A stretch of DNA of 33,854 bases, taken from NCBI GenBank assembly GCA_934358495.1, contig CAKRKO010000019.1, forward strand, positions 1 to 33,854, in the 5' to 3' direction. Positions 1-8,663 of the stretch are shown here, piece by piece. This DNA comes from an uncultured Eubacterium sp. GTDB taxonomy: Bacteria > Bacillota > Clostridia > Lachnospirales > Lachnospiraceae. Every line of letters starts with the position of its first letter. Position 1 is the stretch's first letter. The translations under genes were made by a program, and so were the position numbers. The notes below the pieces were generated by a model, which was not told the DNA's origin, did not search any database, and was given only the letters and a program-made list of their open reading frames with translations.

Positions 1-73
1 GCGAGATAGCTCAGTTGGCTAGAGCATGCGGTTCATACCCGCAGTGTCGAGGGTTCGAATCCCCCTCTCGCTA
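1..73 (+). tRNA. tRNA-Met (CAT), first base cut by the window edge
   Basis: A cloverleaf can be drawn. The D-stem is GCTC/GAGC, and the anticodon stem TGCGG/CCGCA encloses loop TTCATAC with anticodon CAT at 34-36. The T-loop is TTCGAAT. The 3' acceptor strand TCTCGCT is followed by discriminator A. The 5' acceptor strand in the window is only GCGAGA, so position 1 of the tRNA lies just before base 1. CCA is not encoded. The ordinary pairs of the anticodon stem and the paired acceptor end resemble an elongator tRNA-Met rather than initiator. A tRNA-Ile with lysidine-modified CAT is the alternative. Confidence 0.93.
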
Positions 74-76
74 TTA

Positions 77-109
77 AAAAGATCTGTAAGTTTTTACAGG
101 TCTTTTTTT
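77..109 (+). terminator. Rho-independent terminator after tRNA-Met
   Basis: A hairpin with arms around AGATCTGTAA and TTACAGGTCT is followed by a run of seven T. It starts only a few bases after the tRNA 3' end, so it ends the tRNA transcript. Confidence 0.85.
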
Positions 110-280
110 GTTGTCCAACATTAACTCAGACTATTCTTTTTTTCTAACGATATCTTGTTTTATCACATATGTAGCATTCTTATACAACTTAGTTACACTT
201 CATATTTCACACCATTCGTATGGCATCTTTTGCCCCCCAACATCTTGAATATCTATATATTGAACAGATTATGTGTAAAT

Positions 281-346
281 AGAAATCGGGGAATCTTTTC
301 TTCATAAGCAATTTAACTAGCTACGAAGAAAGGATTCCCCGATTTC
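281..346. repeat. 23-bp near-perfect inverted repeat downstream of the J-domain gene
   Basis: Arms 281-303 and 324-346 match at 22 of 23 positions and enclose a 20-base loop; each arm contains AATCGGGGAATC or its complement. It lies between the convergent ends of the tRNA and J-domain transcripts. A bidirectional transcript end is the simplest reading, although neither side has a strong T run. The single non-matching pair is G-T when folded as + strand RNA and A-C on the - strand. No other gene is seen in 110-375. Confidence 0.7.
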
Positions 347-375
347 TTTATAAATTTTAAACTTTAGCCACCATT

Positions 376-1056
376 TTAAAACGGCCGAAAACAACAACAA
401 TTCAAAAACATCATAAATCCACACCAGATCGCACACATCCGTGACAATCCCGAAACCGGTCTCTGATAACCAGATCCCATATTCTGATACCAGGTTCCGC
501 CAAACTGCAGATTCTGTAAAAACTGCCGATACTCCATATTACTCGGCTCCATCGCCACCGCCTGCTGCGCATGCTCCTGTGCCACCACGTTATTGCCTGC
601 GCCCTGATTGGCCACTGCGGAGAAGAAATACCATCTCGCGCTGCGCTGTCCTGCCGGAATATCATTGAGCGCATGCAGCGCTTCTTTATAATATCCATTC
701 CGTATATAATTCATCGCTGCCTGCATACTGACCGGATCATTCTGTTGGGAACGCTGCTCACTCTGTCCGGTGAAATCACCAAAACCACTGAACCCGCCGT
801 AGCTTCCATATGCACCGTATGGACCAGACTGCGCGCTTCCATTCTGATATCCGCCTGCGTATCCCTGCTGTTTTTCCTTCATGATCTGGGTATACGCCTG
901 CTGTACTTCTTTAAATTTTTCCTCAGCAATCTCCGGGTGCGGACTGTTCACATTTGCATCCGGATGATACTGTCTGCTGAGTTTTCTATATGCCTTCTTT
1001 ATCTCTTCGTCTGTCGCACCGGGCGATACGCCCAGTACTTCATAAGGATTTCTCAC
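376..1056 (-). CDS. J-domain (DnaJ-like) protein with a cysteine-rich hydrophobic tail
   Basis: This is a 226-residue protein. Residues 1-65 form a J domain with YEVLGVSPGATDEEIKKAYR and the HPD motif at 31-33, which in the family stimulates the ATPase of Hsp70 (DnaK). A Gly/Tyr/Gln-rich linker follows (about 66-100), and then a helical stretch (about 110-185) that looks like one or two TPR-like helix pairs (NYIRNGYYKEALHALNDI). The last 20 or so residues are hydrophobic and Cys-rich (WCGFMMFLNCCCF), possibly a membrane anchor. It lacks the zinc fingers and substrate-binding domain of true DnaJ, so it is a specialised co-chaperone. Its ATG overlaps the end of the DUF5685 gene by 4 bases (ATGA), which suggests translational coupling. 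Its client is unknown. Confidence 0.88.
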   Translation of the reverse strand: MRNPYEVLGVSPGATDEEIKKAYRKLSRQYHPDANVNSPHPEIAEEKFKEVQQAYTQIMKEKQQGYAGGYQNGSAQSGPYGAYGSYGGFSGFGDFTGQSEQRSQQNDPVSMQAAMNYIRNGYYKEALHALNDIPAGQRSARWYFFSAVANQGAGNNVVAQEHAQQAVAMEPSNMEYRQFLQNLQFGGTWYQNMGSGYQRPVSGLSRMCAIWCGFMMFLNCCCFRPF

Positions 1057-1898
1057 TGAGATTTCCTCCTCTTTTTCTTCTTAACCTGTACATATTCATA
1101 CTTCGACCAGACACCGGAATACAGGATATTCCGAATGATCGACGCATGCTGCAGAATCGGAAGCCGTTCAAAAGATTTCGAACATTCCGACATCATACTG
1201 GTCAGAATCAGCTTACTTAACGTATCAAAATCTTTCGGATCATTTTTTACCATCGCTTCAAAAGGATTGTATTCCTTCTTGCGCAGGTCTTTTTCCAAAT
1301 CCTCATATGCATCCATCAGGTAAATAAATTTACCCATATAAAATCCCAGGCAGTGTAATTCTTCTGACCAGATGTCATCCTTCCATGCAAAAATTTCACC
1401 GAGCATTTCACCTGTCAGACCGGCAATTGCATCCAGATTTGTCTCCCTCTTATTTTCCAGCATATTTAACTTTCTCATATATGCTTCCACAGCCTCTACC
1501 TGTCGCGGATATTTGCGCGAAATTCTTGCATAATCCTTTTTCAGCATCATGGACATTACATGCTTCGGATAATTCTTTTCATCCTGCCAGTCATCCAGCA
1601 AATTATGATAGGATAAGAGTACATTCATGTCTGAGGCATACTGCGTTGCCTCATTGATATATGCGATTTTCTTTTTTCCCGGATGTAATGGGCAGAAAAA
1701 ATCTTCCATTTTATTTTCCAGTTCATACAGACCGGAAAGCAGAATAATCAGAAATGTCATATCATAATTCAGCAACATCTGACCTTTTACACCACTGCTT
1801 TTTCGTAAAACCTGACATAGTCCGCAATAATAAGACTGATAATCTTTTCTGTCTTCTTCCGAAAGTTCTTTTCGATTCACATAGATATATCCAAACAT
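1053..1898 (-). CDS. DUF5685 family protein, all-helical, with two Asp-rich motifs
   Basis: The protein begins MFGYIY and carries YYCGLC near residue 25, both typical of DUF5685, a Clostridia-rich family of unknown function. An AGGGG ribosome site sits 7 bases before the ATG at 1898 and only 1 base from an upstream ATG at 1904, so 1898 is the chosen start (281 residues). Sequence shows DDWQDEK near 102-108 and DAYEDLEKD near 196-204. Their order and form resemble the two aspartate motifs of class I head-to-head prenyl synthases; that comparison is my inference. A basic tail KKKKRRKSQ closes the protein. It is followed with a 4-base overlap by the J-domain gene and preceded by the zinc-ribbon gene, probably one operon. 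Confidence 0.82.
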   Translation of the reverse strand: MFGYIYVNRKELSEEDRKDYQSYYCGLCQVLRKSSGVKGQMLLNYDMTFLIILLSGLYELENKMEDFFCPLHPGKKKIAYINEATQYASDMNVLLSYHNLLDDWQDEKNYPKHVMSMMLKKDYARISRKYPRQVEAVEAYMRKLNMLENKRETNLDAIAGLTGEMLGEIFAWKDDIWSEELHCLGFYMGKFIYLMDAYEDLEKDLRKKEYNPFEAMVKNDPKDFDTLSKLILTSMMSECSKSFERLPILQHASIIRNILYSGVWSKYEYVQVKKKKRRKSQ

Positions 1899-1991
1899 GA
1901 TCATACCCCTCGTATTCTCATTATACTCTTTTTGCGTTTTGTTTCATCTTTCAATCAGATACTCTTCGCCATCCGCTCTTTCCTGTTCTTA

Positions 1992-2456
1992 TCAGGTTCT
2001 CTTCACAAATTCGGTGCGGCACTTTGGACATGTAATACATATCTTACCCTTTCCCTTTGGCACACGCACTTTCTGTGAACAATTCGGACAGGAGTAAAAG
2101 CGATAAATTTTCTTCTGTTCCTGATGAGCTTTCCATTTTACCTGCTTCTGTGCGAAATTAGTAGAACCGCCGTTTCTGCCTTTTTTGAAAAAACATACGG
2201 CACGATATCTGAAATTCATATATTTCTGATTCTCAGCTGCACGCTTCGATATATTTTTGGAAAACATACGATAATAGCACCAGAACAGTAATGCCAGCGC
2301 CACGATTTCTACGATCGGTTTGCGGGCAAACATAGAAATTACTAAAATGATCAGTGCAACCGTTGATAAAAAACGATTGAGCTGATCCATACCATAACGT
2401 CCATACATAAATTGTTGAAAACGTTTTCTCACCTGTAACACCTCAGCCTTTTTCAT
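1992..2456 (-). CDS. Small membrane protein with C-terminal zinc ribbon
   Basis: This is a 154-residue protein. Two hydrophobic segments at about 29-43 and 47-63 form a membrane hairpin. A basic linker and then a zinc ribbon with CPNC (123-126) and CPKC (143-146) follow, so the ribbon probably faces the cytoplasm. Its function is not known. It is the first gene after a clear promoter at 2493-2521 and probably leads an operon with the DUF5685 and J-domain genes. The ATG at 2456 has no good ribosome site; the leader carries a small hairpin (GTTCCG/CGGAAC, 2464-2482) in its place, so the start is the weak point of this call. Confidence 0.75.
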   Translation of the reverse strand: MKKAEVLQVRKRFQQFMYGRYGMDQLNRFLSTVALIILVISMFARKPIVEIVALALLFWCYYRMFSKNISKRAAENQKYMNFRYRAVCFFKKGRNGGSTNFAQKQVKWKAHQEQKKIYRFYSCPNCSQKVRVPKGKGKICITCPKCRTEFVKRT

Positions 2457-2492
2457 TAATAAAGTTCCGTCTTTTTCGGAACCGATAACCTT

Positions 2493-2521
2493 ATGTTACA
2501 GTTTGTACAAAACGATGTCAA
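2493..2521 (-). promoter_or_regulatory. Sigma-A promoter for the zinc-ribbon/DUF5685/J-domain operon
   Basis: On the - strand TTGACA (2516-2521) is followed after exactly 17 bases by TAACAT (2493-2498). It points toward the ATG at 2456. Confidence 0.75.
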
Positions 2522-2586
2522 CCAACCTATTGTCTTTTCACAAACATTTTAGAAAAAGTTAATAGAACAAAACTGAAAAATAATAA

Positions 2587-2604
2587 AGTGTGCTGTCACA
2601 CACT
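2587..2604 (-). repeat. 18-bp palindrome AGTGTGTGACAGCACACT, copy 1
   Basis: Arms AGTGTG and CACACT flank a 6-base centre. A near-identical copy with similar flanks lies at 17874-17891. Each copy sits in the leader side of a - strand gene and downstream of a stable RNA or terminator. A binding site for a regulator or a small dispersed repeat are both possible. Confidence 0.5.
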
Positions 2605-2710
2605 TACGCGTTTAAAATTATCAATAGCACAACTTTCTTTCACGCACCGAGCACGCTTGCGAAGCAACAATTTCTTCTCGTGCGAGTGTGCATCATTTAC
2701 ACGAAGTGCT

Positions 2711-2750
2711 TTTTTTGATAGAAAATTCAGCGTAATTTTCTATCAAAAAA
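2711..2750. repeat. 17-bp perfect inverted repeat downstream of rnpB
   Basis: Arms TTTTTTGATAGAAAATT (2711-2727) and its exact complement (2734-2750) flank a 6-base loop. The hairpin starts 13 bases beyond the RNase P RNA 3' end and may protect or define that end, but on the rnpB strand it is followed by A, not T. The gene-free stretch 2457-2762 otherwise holds the promoter at 2493-2521, the palindrome at 2587 and GC-rich partial inverted repeats at about 2640-2690; I see no reading frame in it. Confidence 0.6.
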
Positions 2751-2762
2751 CAATTCAAGCAA

Positions 2763-3167
2763 AACGATAAGCCGGGTTATGTCGTGAATGATCATCTATC
2801 CAGGATAACTGTTGCCAGTTACCTCAAGCGACCTACCTAAAGCTGGCGGGCCACGTCAACGCTTTGTTTCGGTCTTGCTTCGGATGGGGTTTACATGTGC
2901 CCCGACTGTTACCAGCCGGGCGGTAGTCTCTTACACTGCCATTCCACCCTTACGTTAACAATGAGCAATACACAGAATCCTGTTTTACTCCGCCATGCGG
3001 TCTCTCAAATTGCTGCGCATGGCTCATTGCTAACGCGGTATCTTTCTGTTGCACTGTCCTTGGAGTCACCTCCACCGGATGTTATCCGGCATCCTGCCCT
3101 ATGAAGCCCGGACTTTCCTCACCTGCGGTCTTTCGACACTTGCAGCCGCGATCATTTGTCTTACTTG
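2763..3167 (-). ncRNA. rnpB: RNase P RNA, bacterial type A-like
   Basis: Read on the - strand, the region holds the universal core GAGGAAAGTCCGGGCT near the 5' end (about 3105-3122). It also has ACAGTGCAACAGAAA, the ATTTGAGAGACCGCATGG region, AAGGGTGGAATGG and GTAAACCC. The 3' block ends in TAACCCGGCTTATCG. Near the ends, AATGATC (3151-3157) pairs with GATCATT, and GTAAG pairs with CTTAT, giving the terminal helices. The RNA cleaves 5' leaders from pre-tRNA and also matures tmRNA, which is encoded in this window. Ends are estimated to within a few bases. Confidence 0.95.
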
Positions 3168-3196
3168 AATTGTAATTTTTTAATTATTTTATACTG

Positions 3197-4861
3197 TTAT
3201 ACATGAAAACAGCTTCCACCGATGAATTCCCGCAAAATCGAATCGTGTCCGATATTTTCTCCCGGAACCGGAAGGAAATAATCCAGGAATTTCAACAGCC
3301 TTTTTGCCTCCGGATATTCCGGGCAGTCCGGCTCGATGGAAAAGAGCAAAGGCTCCGCATATAATTTTAACACAGATAATTCATAAATCAAGGCCGAATT
3401 GAACATTACATCCGCTTCTTCCTGATATGGGAAGATATTTTTCTCTTCTCCACGCCGTACAGAACTCCATCTGGACAGTGTTTCCCGAGCTGTGGTGTTC
3501 CTTGTACGGGCATCCCGCACCATACGGCGGATCAGTCGTCCGTCCGCTGTAGACAGATTATTGTGATCATCAATATTTAACTGCGTCAATGCACTGATAT
3601 AAATTTTATATTTATTTTCTTTCGGCAATTCATAGGAAAGCTTTTCGTTCAAGCCGTGAATTCCCTCGATGACAAGCACATCATCCGATCCCATTTTCAA
3701 TGGTTTCTGACGGTATTCCCGATGTCCTGTCTTGAAATTAAATACCGGAAGTGTCACTTCTTTTCCAGCCAGCAGATCAGTCATGCACTGGTTAAATAAC
3801 GCAATATCCAGTGCTTCCAGGCACTCGAAATCATACTCTCCATTCTCATCTAAAGGTGTTTCTTCCCGGTTACAGTAAAAATCATCCAGTGAAATTGGAT
3901 GTGGTTTTAACCCATGGGCTGTCATCTGAATAGATAACCTGTGGGAAAATGTTGTTTTTCCGGAAGACGACGGTCCTGCGATCAATACAAATTTCTTTCT
4001 GCGGTCTGCCGCAAGCGTCTCCGCGATATCTCCGATTTTCTGCTCCATATAGGATTCCTGCACCAGGATCATATCCTGGATCCGACCGGAAGCAATCACG
4101 TCATTGAGTTCACCAACGGTACGGATTCCCATATCAATGCCCCACTGTGCGGAATCGTTCAGTGTTGTAAACAATTTATCCGATGCAGAAAACTCTGTTA
4201 CTTTCCGGGTATCTTTGTCCGGAAACATCAGCATAAATCCATTCTGATAAGAAATCAACTCAAAATAGTTCAGATAGCCGGTGCTTGGTACCATATATCC
4301 ATAATAGTAATCCGGAAATCCCTGCAGTTCATAGACATTTACCCTGGAACTGCGGCGGTAGCGCATCAGGCGCACTTTATCCATCCGTCCCATTTCTTTA
4401 AACCTTGCCGACGCATCCTGTGTGTTCATATTATATTTTACGATTGGAAGATCTGCCGCTACAAAGCTAAGCATTTTTTCCTTTAATGCCTGCAGCATCT
4501 TCTGATCCGGCACGGAAATAGAACCATGATACCGAAATTCACAGTAATATCCCTGTCCGATAGAATGCTGCACCAGAAGTTCCAGATTTGGATATAACTT
4601 CCAGGCTGCCGCCTCCATAAGAAGTGTCACACTTCTCCGATAGGTATCTTTGCCCGGTTTCTGTGCGGTTGTGATAAATTCCAACTCTCCGTCCCGCAAA
4701 ACAGACTGACTCAGTTCTCTGAGATCATGCTGAAACTTCACCAGCACAATATCATCCGTGTATGCCTTCTGATATTCATCTGCAATCTGCTGAAATGTTG
4801 TATCTTTCGGATACTCCCGCTTCGTCCCCTGAATTATAATGCTACATGTCTGCTGTCCCAT
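3197..4861 (-). CDS. Uridine kinase/phosphoribulokinase-family nucleoside kinase with N-terminal TGS-like domain
   Basis: This is a 554-residue protein. Residues 1-65 resemble a TGS/ubiquitin-like domain, and about 70-280 resemble the second domain of threonyl-tRNA synthetase. From about 285 the sequence is a P-loop kinase with Walker A GPSSSGKT (296-303), followed by HPISLDDFYCNREETPLDE and VIEGIHGLNE, typical of the uridine kinase (Udk) superfamily. Family members of this fused type are annotated as nucleoside kinases; the true substrate is not established. Translation starts inside the end of trmK (20-base overlap). GGAGG lies 12 bases before the ATG, slightly far. It is the last gene of the dnaG-rpoD-trmK run and is followed by rnpB. 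Confidence 0.85.
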   Translation of the reverse strand: MGQQTCSIIIQGTKREYPKDTTFQQIADEYQKAYTDDIVLVKFQHDLRELSQSVLRDGELEFITTAQKPGKDTYRRSVTLLMEAAAWKLYPNLELLVQHSIGQGYYCEFRYHGSISVPDQKMLQALKEKMLSFVAADLPIVKYNMNTQDASARFKEMGRMDKVRLMRYRRSSRVNVYELQGFPDYYYGYMVPSTGYLNYFELISYQNGFMLMFPDKDTRKVTEFSASDKLFTTLNDSAQWGIDMGIRTVGELNDVIASGRIQDMILVQESYMEQKIGDIAETLAADRRKKFVLIAGPSSSGKTTFSHRLSIQMTAHGLKPHPISLDDFYCNREETPLDENGEYDFECLEALDIALFNQCMTDLLAGKEVTLPVFNFKTGHREYRQKPLKMGSDDVLVIEGIHGLNEKLSYELPKENKYKIYISALTQLNIDDHNNLSTADGRLIRRMVRDARTRNTTARETLSRWSSVRRGEEKNIFPYQEEADVMFNSALIYELSVLKLYAEPLLFSIEPDCPEYPEAKRLLKFLDYFLPVPGENIGHDSILREFIGGSCFHV

Positions 4862-5573
4862 ATCTTTTTAATGCCTCCAGAATCAACTGCTTCTTCTGCT
4901 GTACCTGCGCCATGCGGATGCTGATCCGCTCATTTTCCGGCTGTGCGGCCAGCTGCTCACTTACAGAATCTACCGTGCGAAGCTCCCTCCCCAGCCAATC
5001 CAGTAAAACCGGATGTTTTTTTTGCAATAATACAGGTCCAAACGCGTCTTCCACCTGCTCATCCAAAGAATAATCTGTTGAAACAGGCTCTTCTCCCTGC
5101 ATCACTTTCATCATTGGATAATATTTGCCATCTTCCTGGATCATTTCTTCTTCCACGATCCGCATGCCATGTGCACGCAGATACTGACGCACCTGTGTGA
5201 TCTCCGACTGTGGCTGCAGGATCAGTTCTTCCTTACCGGACAGTGCATGTGCTCCTTCTGAAAGAATCTTTATCACAAGTCCACCGCCCATTCCGGCAAT
5301 CAGAATGGTGTCTGCTTCTCCCGGCTGCAACGCAGCCAATCCATCCGACAGACGAGTTTCAATCCTGTCTGACAGCCCCTGCTGTCCGATATGTGCCATT
5401 GCCTGCTGCAACGGTCCTTTTCCAATATCCATGGCAATGGCTGACGGAATCACGTTTTTCTGACACAGATAAATCGGTATGTAACCGTGATCCGTTCCGA
5501 TATCTGCCAGACGATGTCCCGGCGTAATCAGCTCAGCCAGTGCTGTCAACCGCTTTGATAAACGAATCACCAT
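4842..5573 (-). CDS. trmK: tRNA (adenine(22)-N(1))-methyltransferase TrmK
   Basis: A 243-residue SAM-dependent methyltransferase. The N-terminal Rossmann part shows LADIGTDHGYIPIYL (SAM-binding motif I, about 22-36) and the family signature IAGMGGGLV (about 92-100), followed by LILQPQSE. The C-terminal half is a helical coiled-coil-like region, as in known TrmK. It methylates N1 of A22 in tRNA. Gene order directly after rpoD, with a 1-base gap, is common in Firmicutes. The downstream kinase gene overlaps its end. Confidence 0.92.
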   Translation of the reverse strand: MVIRLSKRLTALAELITPGHRLADIGTDHGYIPIYLCQKNVIPSAIAMDIGKGPLQQAMAHIGQQGLSDRIETRLSDGLAALQPGEADTILIAGMGGGLVIKILSEGAHALSGKEELILQPQSEITQVRQYLRAHGMRIVEEEMIQEDGKYYPMMKVMQGEEPVSTDYSLDEQVEDAFGPVLLQKKHPVLLDWLGRELRTVDSVSEQLAAQPENERISIRMAQVQQKKQLILEALKRYGTADM

Positions 5574-5574
5574 A

Positions 5575-6714
5575 TTAATCCAGATAATCCTTTAATTTTC
5601 TACTGCGGCTCGGATGGCGCAATTTCCGCAGTGCTTTTGCCTCAATCTGACGAATACGCTCACGGGTAACATTGAATTCTTTTCCAACTTCTTCCAGTGT
5701 GCGCGCACGTCCATCATCCAATCCAAAACGCAGACGTAATACTTTCTGTTCACGGTCTGTCAGTGTGCTTAATACTTCTACTAACTGTTCTTTTAACAGG
5801 GTAAATGCTGCTGCATCTGCCGGAACCGGTACATTATCATCCTGAATAAAGTCACCTAAATGACTGTCTTCCTCTTCACCGATCGGAGTCTCTAAGGATA
5901 CCGGCTCCTGTGAAATCTTTAAGATTTCACGTACACGTTCTACCGGCATATTCATCTCTTCTGCGATTTCTTCCGGGGTAGGTTCACGGCCAAGTTCCTG
6001 CAGTAACTGTCTGGACACACGAATCAGCTTATTGATAGTCTCAACCATATGCACCGGGATACGGATGGTACGGGCCTGATCCGCAATGGCACGGGTGATG
6101 GCCTGACGAATCCACCAGGTTGCATAGGTACTGAATTTATATCCTTTTCTATAATCAAACTTCTCTACTGCCTTGATCAGACCAAGGTTTCCTTCCTGTA
6201 TCAGGTCAAGGAAGAGCATACCACGTCCCACATAACGCTTTGCAATACTTACAACAAGTCGCAGGTTTGCCTCTGCCAGACGTTTTTTTGCCTCCTCATC
6301 GCCAAGTTCCATGCGTTTTGCAAGCTCTATTTCTTCCTCAGCCGTCAGTAGCGGAACTTTACCGATCTCTTTTAAATACATACGAACCGGATCCTCGATA
6401 CTTACGCCATCCGGTACAGATAGATCGATTTTCTCCATCTCCACATCATTTTCCACATCCTCGTCATCGATGAGGATATCGTCATCATCATCCGTAATAC
6501 GAAGGACATCGACATGATTTGCCTCCAGGAAATCCAGAATCTTGTCAATCTGCTCCGGACTCAGGGCAAAATCTTTGAAATGGTCATTGATTTCCTGATA
6601 CTCGAGCATATTTTTTTTCTTTTTTGCCAGCGCCAGCAGTTCCTGGAGTTTCGCCTGAAATTTTTCTGCGCGCTCAGCTCTTTCTCTCATTTTCTGATCG
6701 TTTTTCTCTGCCAT
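5575..6714 (-). CDS. rpoD: RNA polymerase primary sigma factor (sigma A/RpoD)
   Basis: About 380 residues. An N-terminal region 1.1 is followed by the acidic stretch DDDDILIDDEDVENDVEME. Region 1.2 is DPVRMYLKEIGKVPLLT. Region 2 has NLRLVVSIAKRYVGRGM, the core contact FLDLIQEGNLGLIKAVEKF and the -10 reading helix FSTYATWWIRQAITRAI. Region 3 follows, then region 4 with the helix-turn-helix VTRERIRQIEAKALRKLRHP. The short region 1.1 and total length fit Firmicutes sigma A. GGAAGG lies 9 bases before the ATG at 6714 and touches the upstream ATG at 6723, so 6714 is preferred. It sits 41 bases behind dnaG in the classical macromolecular synthesis operon order. Confidence 0.97.
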   Translation of the reverse strand: MAEKNDQKMRERAERAEKFQAKLQELLALAKKKKNMLEYQEINDHFKDFALSPEQIDKILDFLEANHVDVLRITDDDDDILIDDEDVENDVEMEKIDLSVPDGVSIEDPVRMYLKEIGKVPLLTAEEEIELAKRMELGDEEAKKRLAEANLRLVVSIAKRYVGRGMLFLDLIQEGNLGLIKAVEKFDYRKGYKFSTYATWWIRQAITRAIADQARTIRIPVHMVETINKLIRVSRQLLQELGREPTPEEIAEEMNMPVERVREILKISQEPVSLETPIGEEEDSHLGDFIQDDNVPVPADAAAFTLLKEQLVEVLSTLTDREQKVLRLRFGLDDGRARTLEEVGKEFNVTRERIRQIEAKALRKLRHPSRSRKLKDYLD

Positions 6715-6755
6715 TTTGTTCATCCTTCCATGTTTTTAGTCTGTATAGTTTGTCC

Positions 6756-8540
6756 TCAATCAATCGAAATATGCATTTTCTGCAGCTGCGCCAGCTGTTG
6801 TTTGTCTGCGATCAGCTTCTGCAAACCGGTCAGATCCATTGGGTCCAGGTTCCTGGAGCGCGCATCCATGCTGTTTTTCTTAATCCTGAGAATCGTTTCT
6901 TTTAATGCTTTTTCTTTTTCCTGCCTGGTTTCCACCGGATGCAGGCGTGCGTGAAACAGGGCTGCTGCCTCCCGCTGCTGTTCTTCATCGGTAAACCGGC
7001 TGATGATCTGCGCAGGATTGATCTCTCCCTGGGCATGCTGCTCATACAAAAGCTGAGCCACTTCCCGAAAAATCTCTTCTGTAAAATCTTCCGGTCCGAT
7101 ATAGTTCTCTGTCAGATCAAATAACCGTTCATCTTCGATCAGCCATGTCAGAAACAGCCGCTGCGACTGCTTCATGCCATCCTCTTTTTTCTTCTTTTCA
7201 TTAATCCCGCTCTTTAACGGCGCGCGTTCCCGCTCTTTCGTCAGGCCGCCTCTCGTTCCCTCCGAGCGAACCAGTGACCGCAGCTGTTCAAAACCGATCT
7301 GGTATTTGGCAGCCACCGCCTCAATATAATTTTCCCGTTCCAGTTCTTCCTCAAAATTGAGAATTTTCCGGGCAACGGCATAGAAAAATTCTGTCTTGCT
7401 TTCCGGATCTGCCAGATTGTAATCACGTTCCAGCATCCGTACTTCATACATAAAACTATTTTCCGCCTCATCGATGCGCTTCTGATATTCTTCCGCACCC
7501 AGAGCTTTGATAAATTCATCCGGATCCTTATACGGCCGCATGTTAATGACTTTTGCCGTCAATCCCGCTTCCTTCAGAATCGGAATGGCGCGCAATGCGG
7601 CTTTCACTCCGGCACCGTCACTATCGAAAGTCAGATACACTTCTTTCGTGTACCGTTTCAGCAGATTTGCGTGGCCTGAAGTAAAGGATGTTCCAAGAGA
7701 AGCCACTGCATTGTCGAACCCCGCCTGATGCAGTGCGATCACATCCATATATCCCTCGCAGAGCAAAATATGCGGTCTACGGGAAGCACGGGCAAAATTC
7801 AGCCCGTACAGATTCCGGCTCTTGTCAAAGATCATGGTTTCCGGAGAGTTCAAATACTTCGGTTCTCCCTCACCCATGACTCGCCCACCGAATCCAATGA
7901 CACGGTTATTGGCATCCATGATAGGGAACATCGCCCGATTCCAGAATTTATCATATCCGCCCCGGCGTTCGTCAATAGTCACCAGACCGCTGTCTTTGAG
8001 CAGATCGTCCTCGTAGCCCTGTTTTTTCAGATACTGATACAGATCGTCACTGAATTTATTGGAATAACCCAGACCGAAATGCTGCATTGTTTCCTTGCTG
8101 AGCTGACGTTCCTCAAAATACTGCAGGGCATGTGCCCCCTGTGGGCTTCGCAGCAGCATGTAAAAATACTTTGCCGCCACTTTATTTATTTCCAGAAGTT
8201 TGCTGCGCTTATCGGCAGCTTCCCGTTGTGCCGCGGTCATTTCCTGCTTTGGCAGTTCAATGCCTGCACGGTCTGCCAGACTCTGCATGGCCTCCTGAAA
8301 TGTGAAATTTTCATATTGCATCATAAATGTGAAGACGTTTCCGCCTGCCCCGCATCCAAAACAGTAATACATCTGTTTGCCCGGAGAGACAGAAAAGGAC
8401 GGTGTCTTTTCATTATGGAAAGGGCAGAGTCCAAAATACGTACTTCCTCGTTTCTGAAGACGCACATAACCGGAAATGACATCCACCACGTCATTTCGGG
8501 AGCGCACTTCTTCAATCAGTTCATCGGAATAGTAAGCCAT
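6756..8540 (-). CDS. dnaG: DNA primase
   Basis: A 594-residue protein that makes RNA primers for replication. The N-terminal CHC2 zinc finger is visible (CPFHNEKTPSFSV with CFGCGAGG, about 39-66). The TOPRIM catalytic domain shows LLCEGYMDVIALHQAG (about 258-273) and the metal-binding FDSDGAG (about 305-311). The C-terminal part is the variable DnaB-helicase-binding domain, linked by a charged segment KSGINEKKKKEDGMKQ. AAGGAAGG precedes the ATG. The leader (8541-8663) has small palindromes (GAGTTTTAACTC at 8564-8575; CCACTT/AAGTGG at 8575-8590) but no promoter I would commit to. Confidence 0.97.
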   Translation of the reverse strand: MAYYSDELIEEVRSRNDVVDVISGYVRLQKRGSTYFGLCPFHNEKTPSFSVSPGKQMYYCFGCGAGGNVFTFMMQYENFTFQEAMQSLADRAGIELPKQEMTAAQREAADKRSKLLEINKVAAKYFYMLLRSPQGAHALQYFEERQLSKETMQHFGLGYSNKFSDDLYQYLKKQGYEDDLLKDSGLVTIDERRGGYDKFWNRAMFPIMDANNRVIGFGGRVMGEGEPKYLNSPETMIFDKSRNLYGLNFARASRRPHILLCEGYMDVIALHQAGFDNAVASLGTSFTSGHANLLKRYTKEVYLTFDSDGAGVKAALRAIPILKEAGLTAKVINMRPYKDPDEFIKALGAEEYQKRIDEAENSFMYEVRMLERDYNLADPESKTEFFYAVARKILNFEEELERENYIEAVAAKYQIGFEQLRSLVRSEGTRGGLTKERERAPLKSGINEKKKKEDGMKQSQRLFLTWLIEDERLFDLTENYIGPEDFTEEIFREVAQLLYEQHAQGEINPAQIISRFTDEEQQREAAALFHARLHPVETRQEKEKALKETILRIKKNSMDARSRNLDPMDLTGLQKLIADKQQLAQLQKMHISID

Positions 8541-8663
8541 AATACCTTCCTTTATCTCAGTTTGAGTTTTAACTCCACTTCTGCAAGTGGCAAATCATAG
8601 CAAGCCTCACATACGTTCGACTTGAATCTGCTTTTCTATATAGAATGACATTTTGTCTATCGT

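Noticed and set aside
281..346. Inverted repeat as the ends of an insertion sequence
   Set aside because: Only 20 bases lie between the arms and there is no transposase; a transcript end is simpler.
2895..3104. Open frame on the + strand inside RNase P RNA
   Set aside because: The region matches the RNase P RNA core on the - strand; the frame is fortuitous.
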